Part shown: in pieces, positions 14,701 to 29,700 of the stretch | Numbering within the stretch: position 1 is the first letter of the stretch | Layout: each line of letters starts with the position of its first letter | DNA from: Elmis aenea | Taxonomy: Eukaryota > Arthropoda > Insecta > Coleoptera > Elmidae | Reading direction: 5' to 3' | Assembly (NCBI GenBank): GCA_947652605.1 | Contig: CANTFG010000132.1 | Coordinates: forward strand, 1 to 64,000 | Length of the DNA: 64,000 nucleotides | Notes under the pieces: generated by a model | Databases searched by the model: none | What the model saw: only the letters and a program-made list of their open reading frames with translations | Told to the model about the DNA's origin: nothing | Program-made: the position numbers and the translations under genes

Positions 14701-17700
14701 GAACAGTTTATCCATCGCCTCTTTACGTGAATACAATTGTTTTGCATATGTCTTTCAATAAGCTGGTTTTAATTTTTAATAATTTCCTAAAAATACCGTG
14801 CTTTAGTTAATACATATGTTCCTTGAGCGACTATTTCGAAACAATTTTAATTATTGATTTGTATATCACAGGAACAGTTTATCCATCGCCTCTTTACATG
14901 AATACAATTGTTTTGCATATATGTCTTTCAATGAGCTGGTTTTAATTTTTAATAATTTCCTAAAAATACCGTGCTTTAGTTAATACATATGTTCCTTGAG
15001 CGACTATTTCTAAACAATTTTAATTATTGATTTGTATATCACAGGAACAGTTTATCCATCGCCTCTTTACATGATTACAATTGTTTTGCATATGTCTTTC
15101 AATGAGCTGGTTTTAATTTTTAATAATATCCTAAAAATACCGTGCTTTAGTTAATACATATGTTCCTTGAGCGACTATTTCTGAACAATTTTAATTATTG
15201 ATTTGTATATCACAGGAACAGTTTATCCATCGCCTCTTTACATGAATACAATTGTTTTGCATATGTCTTTCAAAGAGCTGGTTTTAATTTTTAATAATTT
15301 CCTAAAAATACCGTGCTTTAGTTAATACATATGTTCCTTGAGCGACTATTTCGAAACAATTTTAATTATTGATTTGTATATCACAGGAACAGTTTATCCA
15401 TCGCCTCTTTACATGAATACAATTGTCTTGCATATATCTTTCAATGAGCTGGTTTTAATTTTTAATAATTTCCTAAATATACCGTGCTTTAGTTAATACA
15501 TATGTTCCTTGAGCGACTATTTCGAAACAATTTTAATTATTGATTTGTATATCACAGGAACAGTTTATCCATCACCTCTTTACATGAATACAATTGTTTT
15601 GCATATGTCTTTCAATGAGCTGGTTTTAATTTTTAATAATTTCCTAAAAATACCGTGCTTTAGTTAATACATATGTTCCTTGAGCGACTATTTCTAAACA
15701 ATTTTAATTATTGATTTGTATATCACAGGAACAATTTATCCATCGTTTCTTTACATAAATACAATTGTTTTGCATATGTCTTTCAATGAGCTGGTTTTAA
15801 TTTTTAATAATTTCCTAAAAATACCGTGCTTTAGTTAATACATATGTTCCTTGAGCGACTATTTCTAAACAATTTTAATTATTGATTTGTATATCACAGG
15901 AACAGTTTATTCATCGCCTCTTTACGTGAATACAATTGTTTTGCATAGGTCTTTCAATGAGCTGGTTTTAATTTTTAATAATTTCCTAAAAATACCGTGC
16001 TTTAGTTAATACATATGTTCCTTGAGCGACTATTTCGAAACAATTTTAATTATTGATTTGTATATCACAGGAACAGTTTATCCATCGCCTCTTTACATGA
16101 ATACAATTGTTTTGCATATATGTCTTTCAATGAGCTGGTTTTAATTTTTAATAATTTCCTAAAAATACCGTGCTTTAGTTAATACATATGTTCCTTGAGC
16201 GACTATTTCTAAACAATTTTAATTATTGATTTGTATATCACAGGAACAGTTTATCCATCGCCTTTTTACATGAATACAATTGTTTTGCATATGTCTTTCA
16301 ATGAGCTGGTTTTAATTTTTAATAATTTCCTAAAAATACCGTGCTTTAGTTAATACATATGTTCCTTGAGCGACTATTTCTGAACAATTTTAATTATTGA
16401 TTTGTATATCACAGGAACAGTTTATCCATCGCCTCTTTACATGAATACAATTGTTTTGCATATGTCTTTCAAAGAGCTGGTTTTAATTTTTAATAATTTC
16501 CTAAAAATACCGTGCTTTAGTTAATACATATGTTCCTTGAGCGACTATTTCTAAACAATTTTAATTATTGATTTGTATATCACAGGAACAATTTATCCAT
16601 CGTTTCTTTACATGAATACAATTGTTTTGCATATGTCTTACAATGAGCTGCTTTTAAGTTTTAATAATTTTCTAAAAATACCGTGCTTTAGTTAATACAT
16701 ATGTTCCTTGAGCAACTATTTCTAAACAATTTTAATTATTGATTTGTATATCACAGGAACAGTTTATCCATCGCCTCTTTACGTGAATACAATTGTTTTG
16801 CATATGTCTTTTAATAAGCTGGTTTTAATTTTTAATAATTTCCTAAAAATACCGTGCTTTAGTTAATACATATGTTCCTTGAGCGACTATTTCGAAACAA
16901 TTTTAATTATTGATTTGTATATCACAGGAACAGTTTATCCATCGCCTCTTTACATGAATACAATTGTTTTGCATATATGTCTTTCAATGAGCTGGTTTTA
17001 ATTTTTAATAATTTCCTAAAAATACCGTGCTTTAGTTAATACATATGTTCCTTGAGCGACTATTTCTGAACAATTTTAATTATTGATTTGTATATCACAG
17101 GAACAGTTTATCCATCGCCTCTTTACATGAATACAATTGTTTTGCATATGTCTTTCAAAGAGCTGGTTTTAATTTTTAATAATTTCCTAAAAATACCGTG
17201 CTTTAGTTAATACATATGTTCCTTGAGCGACTATTTCGAAACAATTTTAATTATTGATTTGTATATCACAGGAACAGTTTATCCATCGCCTCTTTACATG
17301 AATACAATTGTTTTGCATATGTCTTTCAATGAGCTGGTTTTAATTTTTAATAATTTCCTAAATATACCGTGCTTTAGTTAATACATATGTTCCTTGAGCG
17401 ACTATTTCGAAACAATATTAATTATTGATTTGTATATCACAGGAACAGTTTATCCATCACCTCTTTACATGAATACAATTGTTTTGCATATGTCTTTCAA
17501 TGAGCTGGTTTTAATTTTTAATAATTTCCTAAAAATACCGTGCTTTAGTTAATACATTTATGTTCCTTGAGCGACTATTTCTAAACAATTTTAATTATTG
17601 ATTTGTATATCACAGGAACAATTTATCCATCGTTTCTTTACATGAATACAATTGTTTTGCATATGTCTTTCAATAAGCTGGTTTTAATTTTTAATAATTT

Positions 17701-20700
17701 CCTAAAAATACCGTGCTTTAGTTAATACATATGTTCCTTGAGCGACTATTTCTAAACAATTTTAATTATTGATTTGTATATCACAGGAACAGTTTATCCA
17801 TCGCCTCTTTACGTGAATACAATTGTTTTGCATATGTCTTTCAATGAGCTGGTTTTAATTTTTAATAATTTCCTAAAAATACCGTGCTTTAGTTAATACA
17901 TATGTTCCTTGAGCGACTATTTCTAAACAATTTTAATTATTGATTTGTATATCACAGGAACAGTTTATCCATCGCCTCTTTACATGAATACAATTGTTTT
18001 GCATATGTCTTTCAATGAGCTGGTTTTAATTTTTAATAATTTCCTAAAAATACCGTGCTTAAGTTAATACATATGTTCCTTGAGCGACTATTTCGAAACA
18101 ATTTTAATTATTGATTTGTATATCACAGAAACAGTTTATCCATCGCCTCTTTACATGAATACAATTGTTTTGCATATGTCTTTCAATGAGCTGGTTTTAA
18201 TTTTTAATAATTTCCTAAAAATACCGTGCTTTAGTTAATACATATGTTCCTTGAGCGACTATTTCGAAACAATTTTAATTATTGATTTGTATATCACAGG
18301 AACAGTTTATCCATCGCCTCTTTACATGAATACAATTGTTTTGCATATGTCTTTCAATGAGCTGGTTTTAATTTTTAATAATTCCCTAAAAATACCGTGC
18401 TTTAGTTAATACATATGTTCCTTGAGCGACTATTTCGAAACAATTTTAATTATTGATTTGTATATCACAGGAACAGTTTATCCATCGCCTCTTTACATGA
18501 ATACAATTGTTTTGCATATGTCTTTCAATGAGCTGGTTTTAATTTTTAATAATTCCCTAAAAATACCGTGCTTTAGTTAATACATATGTTCCTTGAGCGA
18601 CTATTTCGAAACAATTTTAATTATTGATTTGTATATCACAGAAACACTTTATCCATCGCCTCTTTACATGAATACAATTGTTTTGCATATGTCTTTCAAT
18701 GAGCTGGTTTTAATTTTCAATAATTTCCTAAAAATACTGTGCTTTAGTTAATACATATGTTCCTTGAGCGACTATTTCTAAACAATTTTAATTATTGATT
18801 TGTATATCACAGGAACAGTTTATCCATCGCCTCGTTACATGAATACAATTGTTTTGCATATGTCTTTCAATGAGCTGGTTTTAATTTTTAATAATTTCCT
18901 AAAAATACTGTGCTTTAGTTAATACATATGTTCCTTGAGCGACTATTTCGAAACAATTTTAATTATTGATTTGTATATCACAGAAACAGTTTATCCATCG
19001 CCTCTTTACATGAATACAATTGTTTTGCATATGTCTTTCAATGAGCTGGTTTTAATTTTTAATAATTTCCTAAAAATACCGTGCTTTAGTTAATACATAT
19101 GTTCCTTGAGCGACTATTTCTGAACAATTTTAATTATTGATTTGTATATCACAGAAACCGTTTATCCATCGCCTCTTTACATGAATACAATTGTTTTGCA
19201 TATGTCTTTCAAAGAGCTGGTTTTCATTTTTAATAATTTCCTAAAAATACCGTGCTTTAGTTAATACATATGTTCCTTGAGCGACTATTTCTGAACAATT
19301 TTAATTATTGATTTGTATATCACAGAAACCGTTTATCCATCGCCTCTTTACATGAATACAATTGTTTTGCATATGTCTTTCAAAGAGCTGGTTTTCATTT
19401 TTAATAATTTCCTAAAAATACCGTGCTTTAGTTAATACATATGTTCCTTGAGCGACTATTTCAAAACAATTTCAATTATTGATTTGTATATCACAGGAAC
19501 AGTTTATCCATCGCCTCTTTACATGAATACAATTGTTTTGCATATGTCTTTCAATGAGCTGGTTTTAATTTTTAATAATTTCCTAAAAATACCGTGCTTT
19601 AGTTAATACATATGTTCCTTGAGCGACTATTTCGAAACAATTTTAATTATTGATTTGTATATCACAGGAACAGTTTATCCATCGCCTCTTTACATGAATA
19701 CAATTGTTTTGCATATGTCTTTCAATGAGCTGGTTTTAATTTTTAATAATTTCCTAAAAATACCGTGCTTTAGTTAATACATATGTTCCTTGAGCGACTA
19801 TTTCTAAACAATTTTAATTATTGATTTGTATATCACAGGAACAGTTTATCCATCGCCTCTTTACGTGAATACAATTGTTTTGCATATGTCTTTCAATAAG
19901 CTGGTTTTAATTTTTAATAATTTCCTAAAAATACCGTGCTTTAGTTAATACATATGTTCCTTGAGCGACTATTTCGAAACAATTTTAATTATTGATTTGT
20001 ATATCACAGGAACAGTTTATCCATCGCCTCTTTACACGAATACAATTGTTTTGCATATATGTCTTTCAATGAGCTGGTTTTAATTTTTAATAATTTCCTA
20101 AAAATACCGTGCTTTAGTTAATACATATGTTCCTTGAGCGACTATTTCTAAACAATTTTAATTATTGATTTGTATATCACAGGAACAGTTTATCCATCGC
20201 CTCTTTACATGAATACAATTGTTTTGCATATGTCTTTCAATGAGCTGGTTTTAATTTTTAATAATTTCCTAAATATACCGTGCTTTAGTTAATACATATG
20301 TTCCTTGAGCGACTATTTCGAAACAATTTTAATTATTGATTTGTATATCACAGGGACAGTTTATCCATCGCCTCTTTACATGAATACAATTGTTTTGCAT
20401 ATGTCTTTCAATGAGCTGGTTTTAATTTTTAATAATTTCCTAAAAATACCGTGCTTAAGTTAATACATATGTTCCTTGAGCGACTATTTCGAAACAATTT
20501 TAATTATTGATTTGTATATCACAGAAACAGTTTATCCATCGCCTCTTTACATGAATACAATTGTTTTGCATATGTCTTTCAATGAACTGGTTTTAATTTT
20601 TAATAATTTCCTAAAAATACCGTGCTTTAGTTAATACATACGTTCCTTGAGCGACTATTTCGAAACAATTTTAATTATTGATTTGTATATCACAGGAACA

Positions 20701-23700
20701 GTTTATCCATTGCCTCTTTACATGAATACAATTGTTTTGCATATGTCTTTCAATGAGCTGGTTTTAATTTTTAATAATTTCCTAAAAATACCGTGCTTTA
20801 GTTAATACATATGTTCCTTGAGCGACTATTTCGAAACAATTTTAATTATTGATTTGTATATCACAGGAACAGTTTATCCATCGCCTCTTTACATGAATAC
20901 AATTGTTTTGCATATGTCTTTCAATGAGCTGGTTTTAATTTTTAATAATTCCCTAAAAATACCGTGCTTTAGTTAATACATATGTTCCTTGAGCGACTAT
21001 TTCGAAACAATTTTAATTATTGATTTGTATATCACAGAAACACTTTATCCATCGCCTCTTTACATGAATACAATTGTTTTGCATATGTCTTTCAATGAGC
21101 TGGTTTTAATTTTTAATAATTTCCTAAAAATACCGTGCTTTAGTTAATACATATGTTCCTTGAGCGACTATTTCTAAACAATTTTAATTATTGATTTGTA
21201 TATCACAGGAACAGTTTATTCATCGCCTCTTTACGTGAATACAATTGTTTTGCATAGGTCTTTCAATGAGCTGGTTTTAATTTTTAATAATTTCCTAAAA
21301 ATACCGTGCTTTAGTTAATACATATGTTCCTTGAGCGACTATTTCGAAACAATTTTAATTATTGATTTGTATATCACAGGAACAGTTTATCCATCGCCTC
21401 TTTACATGAATACAATTGTTTTGCATATATGTCTTTCAATGAGCTGGTTTTAATTTTTAATAATTTCCTAAAAATACCGTGCTTTAGTTAATACATATGT
21501 TCCTTGAGCGACTATTTCTAAACAATTTTAATTATTGATTTGTATATCACAGGAACAGTTTATCCATCGCCTCTTTACATGAATACAATTGTTTTGCATA
21601 TGTCTTTCAAAGAGCTGGTTTTAATTTTTAATAATTTCCTAAAAATACCGTGCTTTAGTTAATAAATATGTTCCTTGAGCGACTATTTCTAAACAATTTT
21701 AATTATTGATTTGTATATCACAGGAACAGTTTATCCATCGCCTCTTTACATGAATACAATTGTTTTGCATATGTCTTTCAATGAGCTGGTTTTAAGTTTT
21801 AATAATTTTCTAAAAATACCGTGCTTTAGTTAATACATATGTTCCTTGAGCAACTATTTCTAAACAATTTTAATTATTGATTTGTATATCACAGGAACAG
21901 TTTATCCATCGCCTCTTTACGTGAATACAATTGTTTTGCATATGTCTTTCAATAAGCTGGTTTTAATTTTTAATAATTTCCTAAAAATACCGTGCTTTAG
22001 TTAATACATATGTTCCTTGAGCGACTATTTCGAAACAATTTTAATTATTGATTTGTATATCACAGGAACAGTTTATCCATCGCCTCTTTACATGAATACA
22101 ATTGTTTTGCATATATGTCTTTCAATGAGCTGGTTTTAATTTTTAATAATTTCCTAAAAATACCGTGCTTTAGTTAATACATATGTTCCTTGAGCGACTA
22201 TTTCTAAACAATTTTAATTATTGATTTGTATATCACAGGAACAGTTTATCCATCGCCTCTTTACATGATTACAATTGTTTTGCATATGTCTTTCAATGAG
22301 CTGGTTTTAATTTTTAATAATATCCTAAAAATACCGTGCTTTAGTTAATACATATGTTCCTTGAGCGACTATTTCTGAACAATTTTAATTTTTGATTTGT
22401 ATATCACAGGAACAGTTTATCCATCGCCTCTTTACATGAATACAATTGTTTTGCATATGTCTTTCAAAGAGCTGGTTTTAATTTTTAATAATTTCCTAAA
22501 AATACCGTGCTTTAGTTAATACATATGTTCCTTGAGCGACTATTTCGAAACAATTTTAATTATTGATTTGTATATCACAGGAACAGTTTATCCATCGCCT
22601 CTTTACATGAATACAATTGTTTTGCATATATCTTTCAATGAGCTGGTTTTAATTTTTAATAATTTCCTAAATATACCGTGCTTTAGTTAATACATATGTT
22701 CCTTGAGCGACTATTTCGAAACAATTTTAATTATTGATTTGTATATCACAGGAACAGTTTATCCATCACCTCTTTACATGAATACAATTGTTTTGCATAT
22801 GTCTTTCAATGAGCTGGTTTTAATTTTTAATAATTTCCTAAAAATACCGTGCTTTAGTTAATACATATGTTCCTTGAGCGACTATTTCTAAACAATTTTA
22901 ATTATTGATTTGTATATCACAGGAACAATTTATCCATCGTTTCTTTACATAAATACAATTGTTTTGCATATGTCTTTCAATGAGCTGGTTTTAATTTTTA
23001 ATAATTTCCTAAAAATACCGTGCTTTAGTTAATACATATGTTCCTTGAGCGACTGTTTCTAAACAATTTTAATTATTGATTTGTATATCACAGGAACAGT
23101 TTATTCATCGCCTCTTTACGTGAATACAATTGTTTTGCATAGGTCTTTCAATGAGCTGGTTTTAATTTTTAATAATTTCCTAAAAATACCGTGCTTTAGT
23201 TAATACATATGTTCCTTGAGCGACTATTTCGAAACAATTTTAATTATTGATTTGTATATCACAGGAACAGTTTATCCATCGCCTCTTTACATGAATACAA
23301 TTGTTTTGCATATATGTCTTTCAATGAGCTGGTTTTAATTTTTAATAATTTCCTAAAAATACCGTGCTTTAGTTAATACATATGTTCCTTGAGCGACTAT
23401 TTCTAAACAATTTTAATTATTGATTTGTATATCACAGGAACAGTTTATCCATCGCCTTTTTACATGAATACAATTGTTTTGCATATGTCTTTCAATGAGC
23501 TGGTTTTAATTTTTAATAATTTCCTAAAAATACCGTGCTTTAGTTAATACATATGTTCCTTGAGCGACTATTTCTGAACAATTTTAATTATTGATTTGTA
23601 TATCACAGGAACAGTTTATCCATCGCCTCTTTACATGAATACAATTGTTTTGCATATGTCTTTCAAAGAGCTGGTTTTAATTTTTAATAATTTCCTAAAA

Positions 23701-26700
23701 ATACCGTGCTTTAGTTAATACATATGTTCCTTGAGCGACTATTTCTAAACAATTTTAATTATTGATTTGTATATCACAGGAACAATTTATCCATCGTTTC
23801 TTTACATGAATACAATTGTTTTGCATATGTCTTACAATGAGCTGCTTTTAAGTTTTAATAATTTTCTAAAAATACCGTGCTTTAGTTAATACATATGTTC
23901 CTTGAGCAACTATTTCTAAACAATTTTAATTATTGATTTGTATATCACAGGAACAGTTTATCCATCGCCTCTTTACGTGAATACAATTGTTTTGCATATG
24001 TCTTTTAATAAGCTGGTTTTAATTTTTAATAATTTCCTAAAAATACCGTGCTTTAGTTAATACATATGTTCCTTGAGCGACTATTTCGAAACAATTTTAA
24101 TTATTGATTTGTATATCACAGGAACAGTTTATCCATCGCCTCTTTACATGAATACAATTGTTTTGCATATATGTCTTTCAATGAGCTGGTTTTAATTTTT
24201 AATAATTTCCTAAAAATACCGTGCTTTAGTTAATACATATGTTCCTTGAGCGACTATTTCTAAACAATTTTAATTATTGATTTGTATATCACAGGAACAG
24301 TTTATCCATCGCCTCTTTACATGAATACAATTGTTTTGTATATGTCTTTCAATGAGCTGGTTTTAATTTTTAATAATATCCTAAAAATACCGTGCTTTAG
24401 TTAATACATATGTTCCTTGAGCGACTATTTCTGAACAATTTTAATTATTGATTTGTATATCACAGGAACAGTTTATCCATCGCCTCTTTACATGAATACA
24501 ATTGTTTTGCATATGTCTTTCAAAGAGCTGGTTTTAATTTTTAATAATTTCCTAAAAATACCGTGCTTTAGTTAATACATATGTTCCTTGAGCGACTATT
24601 TCGAAACAATTTTAATTATTGATTTGTATATCACAGGAACAGTTTATCCATCGCCTCTTTACATGAATACAATTGTTTTGCATATGTCTTTCAATGAGCT
24701 GGTTTTAATTTTTAATAATTTCCTAAATATACCGTGCTTTAGTTAATACATATGTTCCTTGAGCGACTATTTCGAAACAATATTAATTATTGATTTGTAT
24801 ATCACAGGAACAGTTTATCCATCACCTCTTTACATGAATACAATTGTTTTGCATATGTCTTTCAATGAGCTGGTTTTAATTTTTAATAATTTCCTAAAAA
24901 TACCGTGCTTTAGTTAATACATTTATGTTCCTTGAGCGACTATTTCTAAACAATTTTAATTATTGATTTGTATATCACAGGAACAATTTATCCATCGTTT
25001 CTTTACATGAATACAATTGTTTTGCATATGTCTTTCAATAAGCTGGTTTTAATTTTTAATAATTTCCTAAAAATACCGTGCTTTAGTTAATACATATGTT
25101 CCTTGAGCGACTATTTCTAAACAATTTTAATTATTGATTTGTATATCACAGGAACAGTTTATCCATCGCCTCTTTACGTGAATACAATTGTTTTGCATAT
25201 GTCTTTCAATGAGCTGGTTTTAATTTTTAATAATTTCCTAAAAATACCGTGCTTTAGTTAATACATATGTTCCTTGAGCGACTATTTCTAAACAATTTTA
25301 ATTATTGATTTGTATATCACAGGAACAGTTTATCCATCGCCTCTTTACATGAATACAATTGTTTTGCATATGTCTTTCAATGAGCTGGTTTTAATTTTTA
25401 ATAATTTCCTAAAAATACCGTGCTTTAGTTAATACATATGTTCCTTGAGCGACTATTTCGAAACAATTTTAATTATTGATTTGTATATCACAGGAACAGT
25501 TTATCCATCGCCTCTTTACATGAATACAATTATTTTGCATATGTCTTTCAATGAGCTGGTTTTAATTTTTAATAATTTCCTAAAAATACCGTGCTTTAGT
25601 TAATACATATGTTCCTTGAGCGACTATTTCGAAACAATTTTAATTATTGATTTGTATATCACAGGAACAGTTTATCCATTGCCTCTTTACATGAATACAA
25701 TTGTTTTGCATATGTCTTTCAATAAACTGGTTTTAATTTTTAATAATTTCCGAAAAATACCGTGCTTTAGTTAATACATATGTTCCTTGAGCGACTATTT
25801 CGAAACAATTTTAATTATTGATTTGTATATCACAGGAACAGTTTATCCATCGCCTCTTTACATGAATACAATTGTTTTGCATATGTCTTTCAATGAGCTG
25901 GTTTTAATTTTTAATAATTTCCTAAAAATACCGTGCTTTAGTTAATACATATGTTCCTTGAGCGACTATTTCTAAACAATTTTAATTATTGATTTGTATA
26001 TCACAGGAACAGTTTATCCATCGCCTCTTTACGTGAATACAATTGTTTTGCATATGTCTTTCAATGAGCTGGTTTTAATTTTTAATAATTTCCTAAAAAT
26101 ACCGTGCTTTAGTTAATACATATGTTCCTTGAGCGACTATTTCTAAACAATTTTAATTATTGATTTGTATATCACAGGAACAGTTTATCCATCGCCTCTT
26201 TACATGAATACAATTGTTTTGCATATGTCTTTCAATGAGCTGGTTTTAATTTTTAATAATTTCCTAAAAATACCGTGCTTTAGTTAATACATATGTTCCT
26301 TGAGCGACTATTTCGAAACAATTTTAATTATTGATTTGTATATCACAGAAACAGTTTATCCATCGCCTCTTTACATGAATACAATTGTTTTGCATATGTC
26401 TTTCAATGAGCTGGTTTTAATTTTTAATAATTTCCTAAAAATACCGTGCTTTAGTTAATACATATGTTCCTTGAGCGACTATTTCTAAACAATTTTAATT
26501 ATTGATTTGTATATCACAGGAACAGTTTATCCATCGCCTCTTTACATGAATACAATTGTTTTGCATATGTCTTTCAATGAGCTGGTTTTCATTTTTAATA
26601 ATTTCCTAAATATACCGTGCTTTAGTTAATACATATGTTCCTTGAGCGACTATTTCGAAACAATTTTAATTATTGATTTGTATATCACAGGAACAGTTTA

Positions 26701-29700
26701 TCCATCGCCTCTTTACATGAATACAATTGTTTTGCATATGTCTTTCAATGAGCTGGTTATAATTTTTAATAATTTCCTAAAAATACCGTGCTTTAGTTAA
26801 TACATATGTTCCTTGAGCGACTATTTCTAAACAATTTTAATTATTGATTTGTATATCACAGGAACCATTTATCCATCGTTTCTTTACATAAATACAATTG
26901 TTTTGCATATGTCTTTCAATGAGCTGGTTTTAATTTTTAATAATTTCCTAAAAATACCGTGCTTTAGTTAATACATATGTTCCTTGAGCGACTATTTCGA
27001 AACAATTTTAATTATTGATTTGTATATCACAGGAACAGTTTATTCATCGCCTCTTTACGTAAATACAATTGTTTTGCATATGTCTTTCAATGAGCTGGTT
27101 TTAATTTTTAATAATTTCCTAAAAATACCGTGCTTTAGTTAATACATATGTTCCTTGAGCGACTATTTCGAAACAATTTTAATTATTGATTTGTATATCA
27201 CAGGAACAGTTTATCCATCGCTTCTTTACATGAATACAATTGTTTTGCATATATGTCTTTCAATGAGCTGGTTTTAATTTTTAATAATTTCCTAAAAATA
27301 CCGTGCTTTAGTTAATACATATGTTCCTTGAGCGACTATATCTGAACAATTTTAATTATTGATTTGTATATCACAGGAACAGTTTATCCATCGCCTCTTT
27401 ACATGAATACAATTGTTTTGCATATGTCTTTCAAAGAGCTGGTTTTAATTTTTAATAATTTCCTAAAAATACCGTGCTTTAGTTAATACATATGTTCCTT
27501 GAGCGACTATTTCTAAACAATTTTAATTATTGATTTGTATATCACAGGAACAGTTTATCCATCGCCTCTTTACATGAATACAATTGTTTTGCATATGTCT
27601 TTCAATGAGCTGGTTTTAATTTTTAATAATATCCTAAAAATACCGTGCTTTAGTTAATACATATGTTTTTTTGAGCGACTATTTCTGAACAATTTTAATT
27701 ATTGATTTGTATATCACAGGAACAGTTTATCCATCGCCTCTTTACATGAATACAATTGTTTTGCATATGTCTTTCAAAGAGCTGGTTTTAATTTTTAATA
27801 ATTTCCTAAAAATACCGTGCTTTAGTTAATACATATGTTCCTTGAGCGACTATTTCGAAACAATTTTAATTATTGATTTGTATATCACAGGAACAGTTTA
27901 TCCATCGCCTCTTTACATGAATACAATTGTTTTGCATATGTCTTTCAATGAGCTGGTTTTAATTTTTAATAATTTCCTAAATATACCGTGCTTTAGTTAA
28001 TACATATGTTCCTAGAGCGACTATTTCGAAACAATTTTAATTATTGATTTGTATATCACAGCAACAATTTATCCATCGTTTCTTTACATGAATACAATTG
28101 TTTTGCATATGTCTTTCAATAAGCTGGTTTTAATTTTTTAATAATTTCCTAAAAATACCGTGCTTTAGTTAATACATATGTTCCTTGAGCGACTATATCT
28201 AAACAATTTTAATTATTGATTTGTATATCACAGGAACAGTTTATCCATCGCCTCTTTACGTGAATACAATTGTTTTGCATATGTCTTTCAATGAGCTGGT
28301 TTTAATTTTTAATAATTTCCTAAAAATACCGTGCTTTAGTTAATACATATGTTCCTTGAGCGACTATTTCGAAACAATTTTAATTATTGATTTGTATATC
28401 ACAGGAACAGTTTATCCATCGCCTCTTTACGTGAATACAATTGTTTTGCATATGTCTTTCAATGAGCTGGTTTTAATTTTTAATAATTTCCTAAAAATAC
28501 CGTGCTTTAGTTAATACATAAGTTCCTTGAGCGACTATTTCGAAACAATTTTAATTATTGATTTGTATATCACAGGAACGGTTTATCCATCGCCTCTTTA
28601 CATGAATACAATTGTTTTGCATATGTCTTTTAATGAGCTGGTTTTAATTTTTAATAATTTCCAAAAAATACCGTGCTTTAGTTAATGCATATGTTCCTTG
28701 AGCGACTATTTCTAAACAATTTTAATTATTGATTTGTATATCACAGGAACAGTTTATCCATCGCCTCTTTACATGAATACAATTGTTTTGCATATGTCTT
28801 TCAATGAGCTGGTTTTAATTTTTAATAATTTCCTAAAAATACCGTGCTTTAGTTAATACATATGTTCCTTGAGCGACTATTTCGAAACAATTTTAATTAT
28901 TGATTTGTATATCACAGGAACAGTTTATCCATTGCCTCTTTACATAAATACAATTGTTTTGCATATGTCTTTCAATAAACTGGTTTTAATTTTTAATAAT
29001 TTCCGAAAAATACCGTGCTTTAGTTAATACATATGTTCCTTGAGCGACTATTTCGAAACAATTTTAATTATTGATTTGTATATCACAGGAACAGTTTATC
29101 CATCGCCTCTTTACATGAATACAATTGTTTTGCATATGTCTTTCAATGAGCTGGTTTTAATTTTTAATAATTTCCTAAAAATACCGTGCTTTAGTTAATA
29201 CATATGTTCCTTGAGCGACTATTTCTAAACAATTTTAATTATTGATTTGTATATCACAGGAACAGTTTATCCATCGCCTCTTTACGTGAATACAATTGTG
29301 TTGCATATGTCTTTCAATGAGCTGGTTTTAATTTTTAATAATTTCCTAAAAATACCGTGCTTTAGTTAATACATATGTTCCTTGAGCGACTATTTCTAAA
29401 CAATTTTAATTATTGATTTGTATATCACAGGAACAGTTTATCCATCGCCTCTTTACATGAATACAATTGTTTTGCATATGTCTTTCAATGAGCTGGTTTT
29501 AATTTTTAATAGTTTCCTAAAAATACCGTGCTTTAGTTAATACATATGTTCCTTGAGCGACTATTTCGAAACAATTTTAATTATTGATTTGTATATCACA
29601 GAAACAGTTTATCCATCGCCTCTTTACATGAATACAATTGTTTTGCATATGTCTTTCAATGAGCTGGTTTTAATTTTTAATAATTTCCTAAAAATACCGT

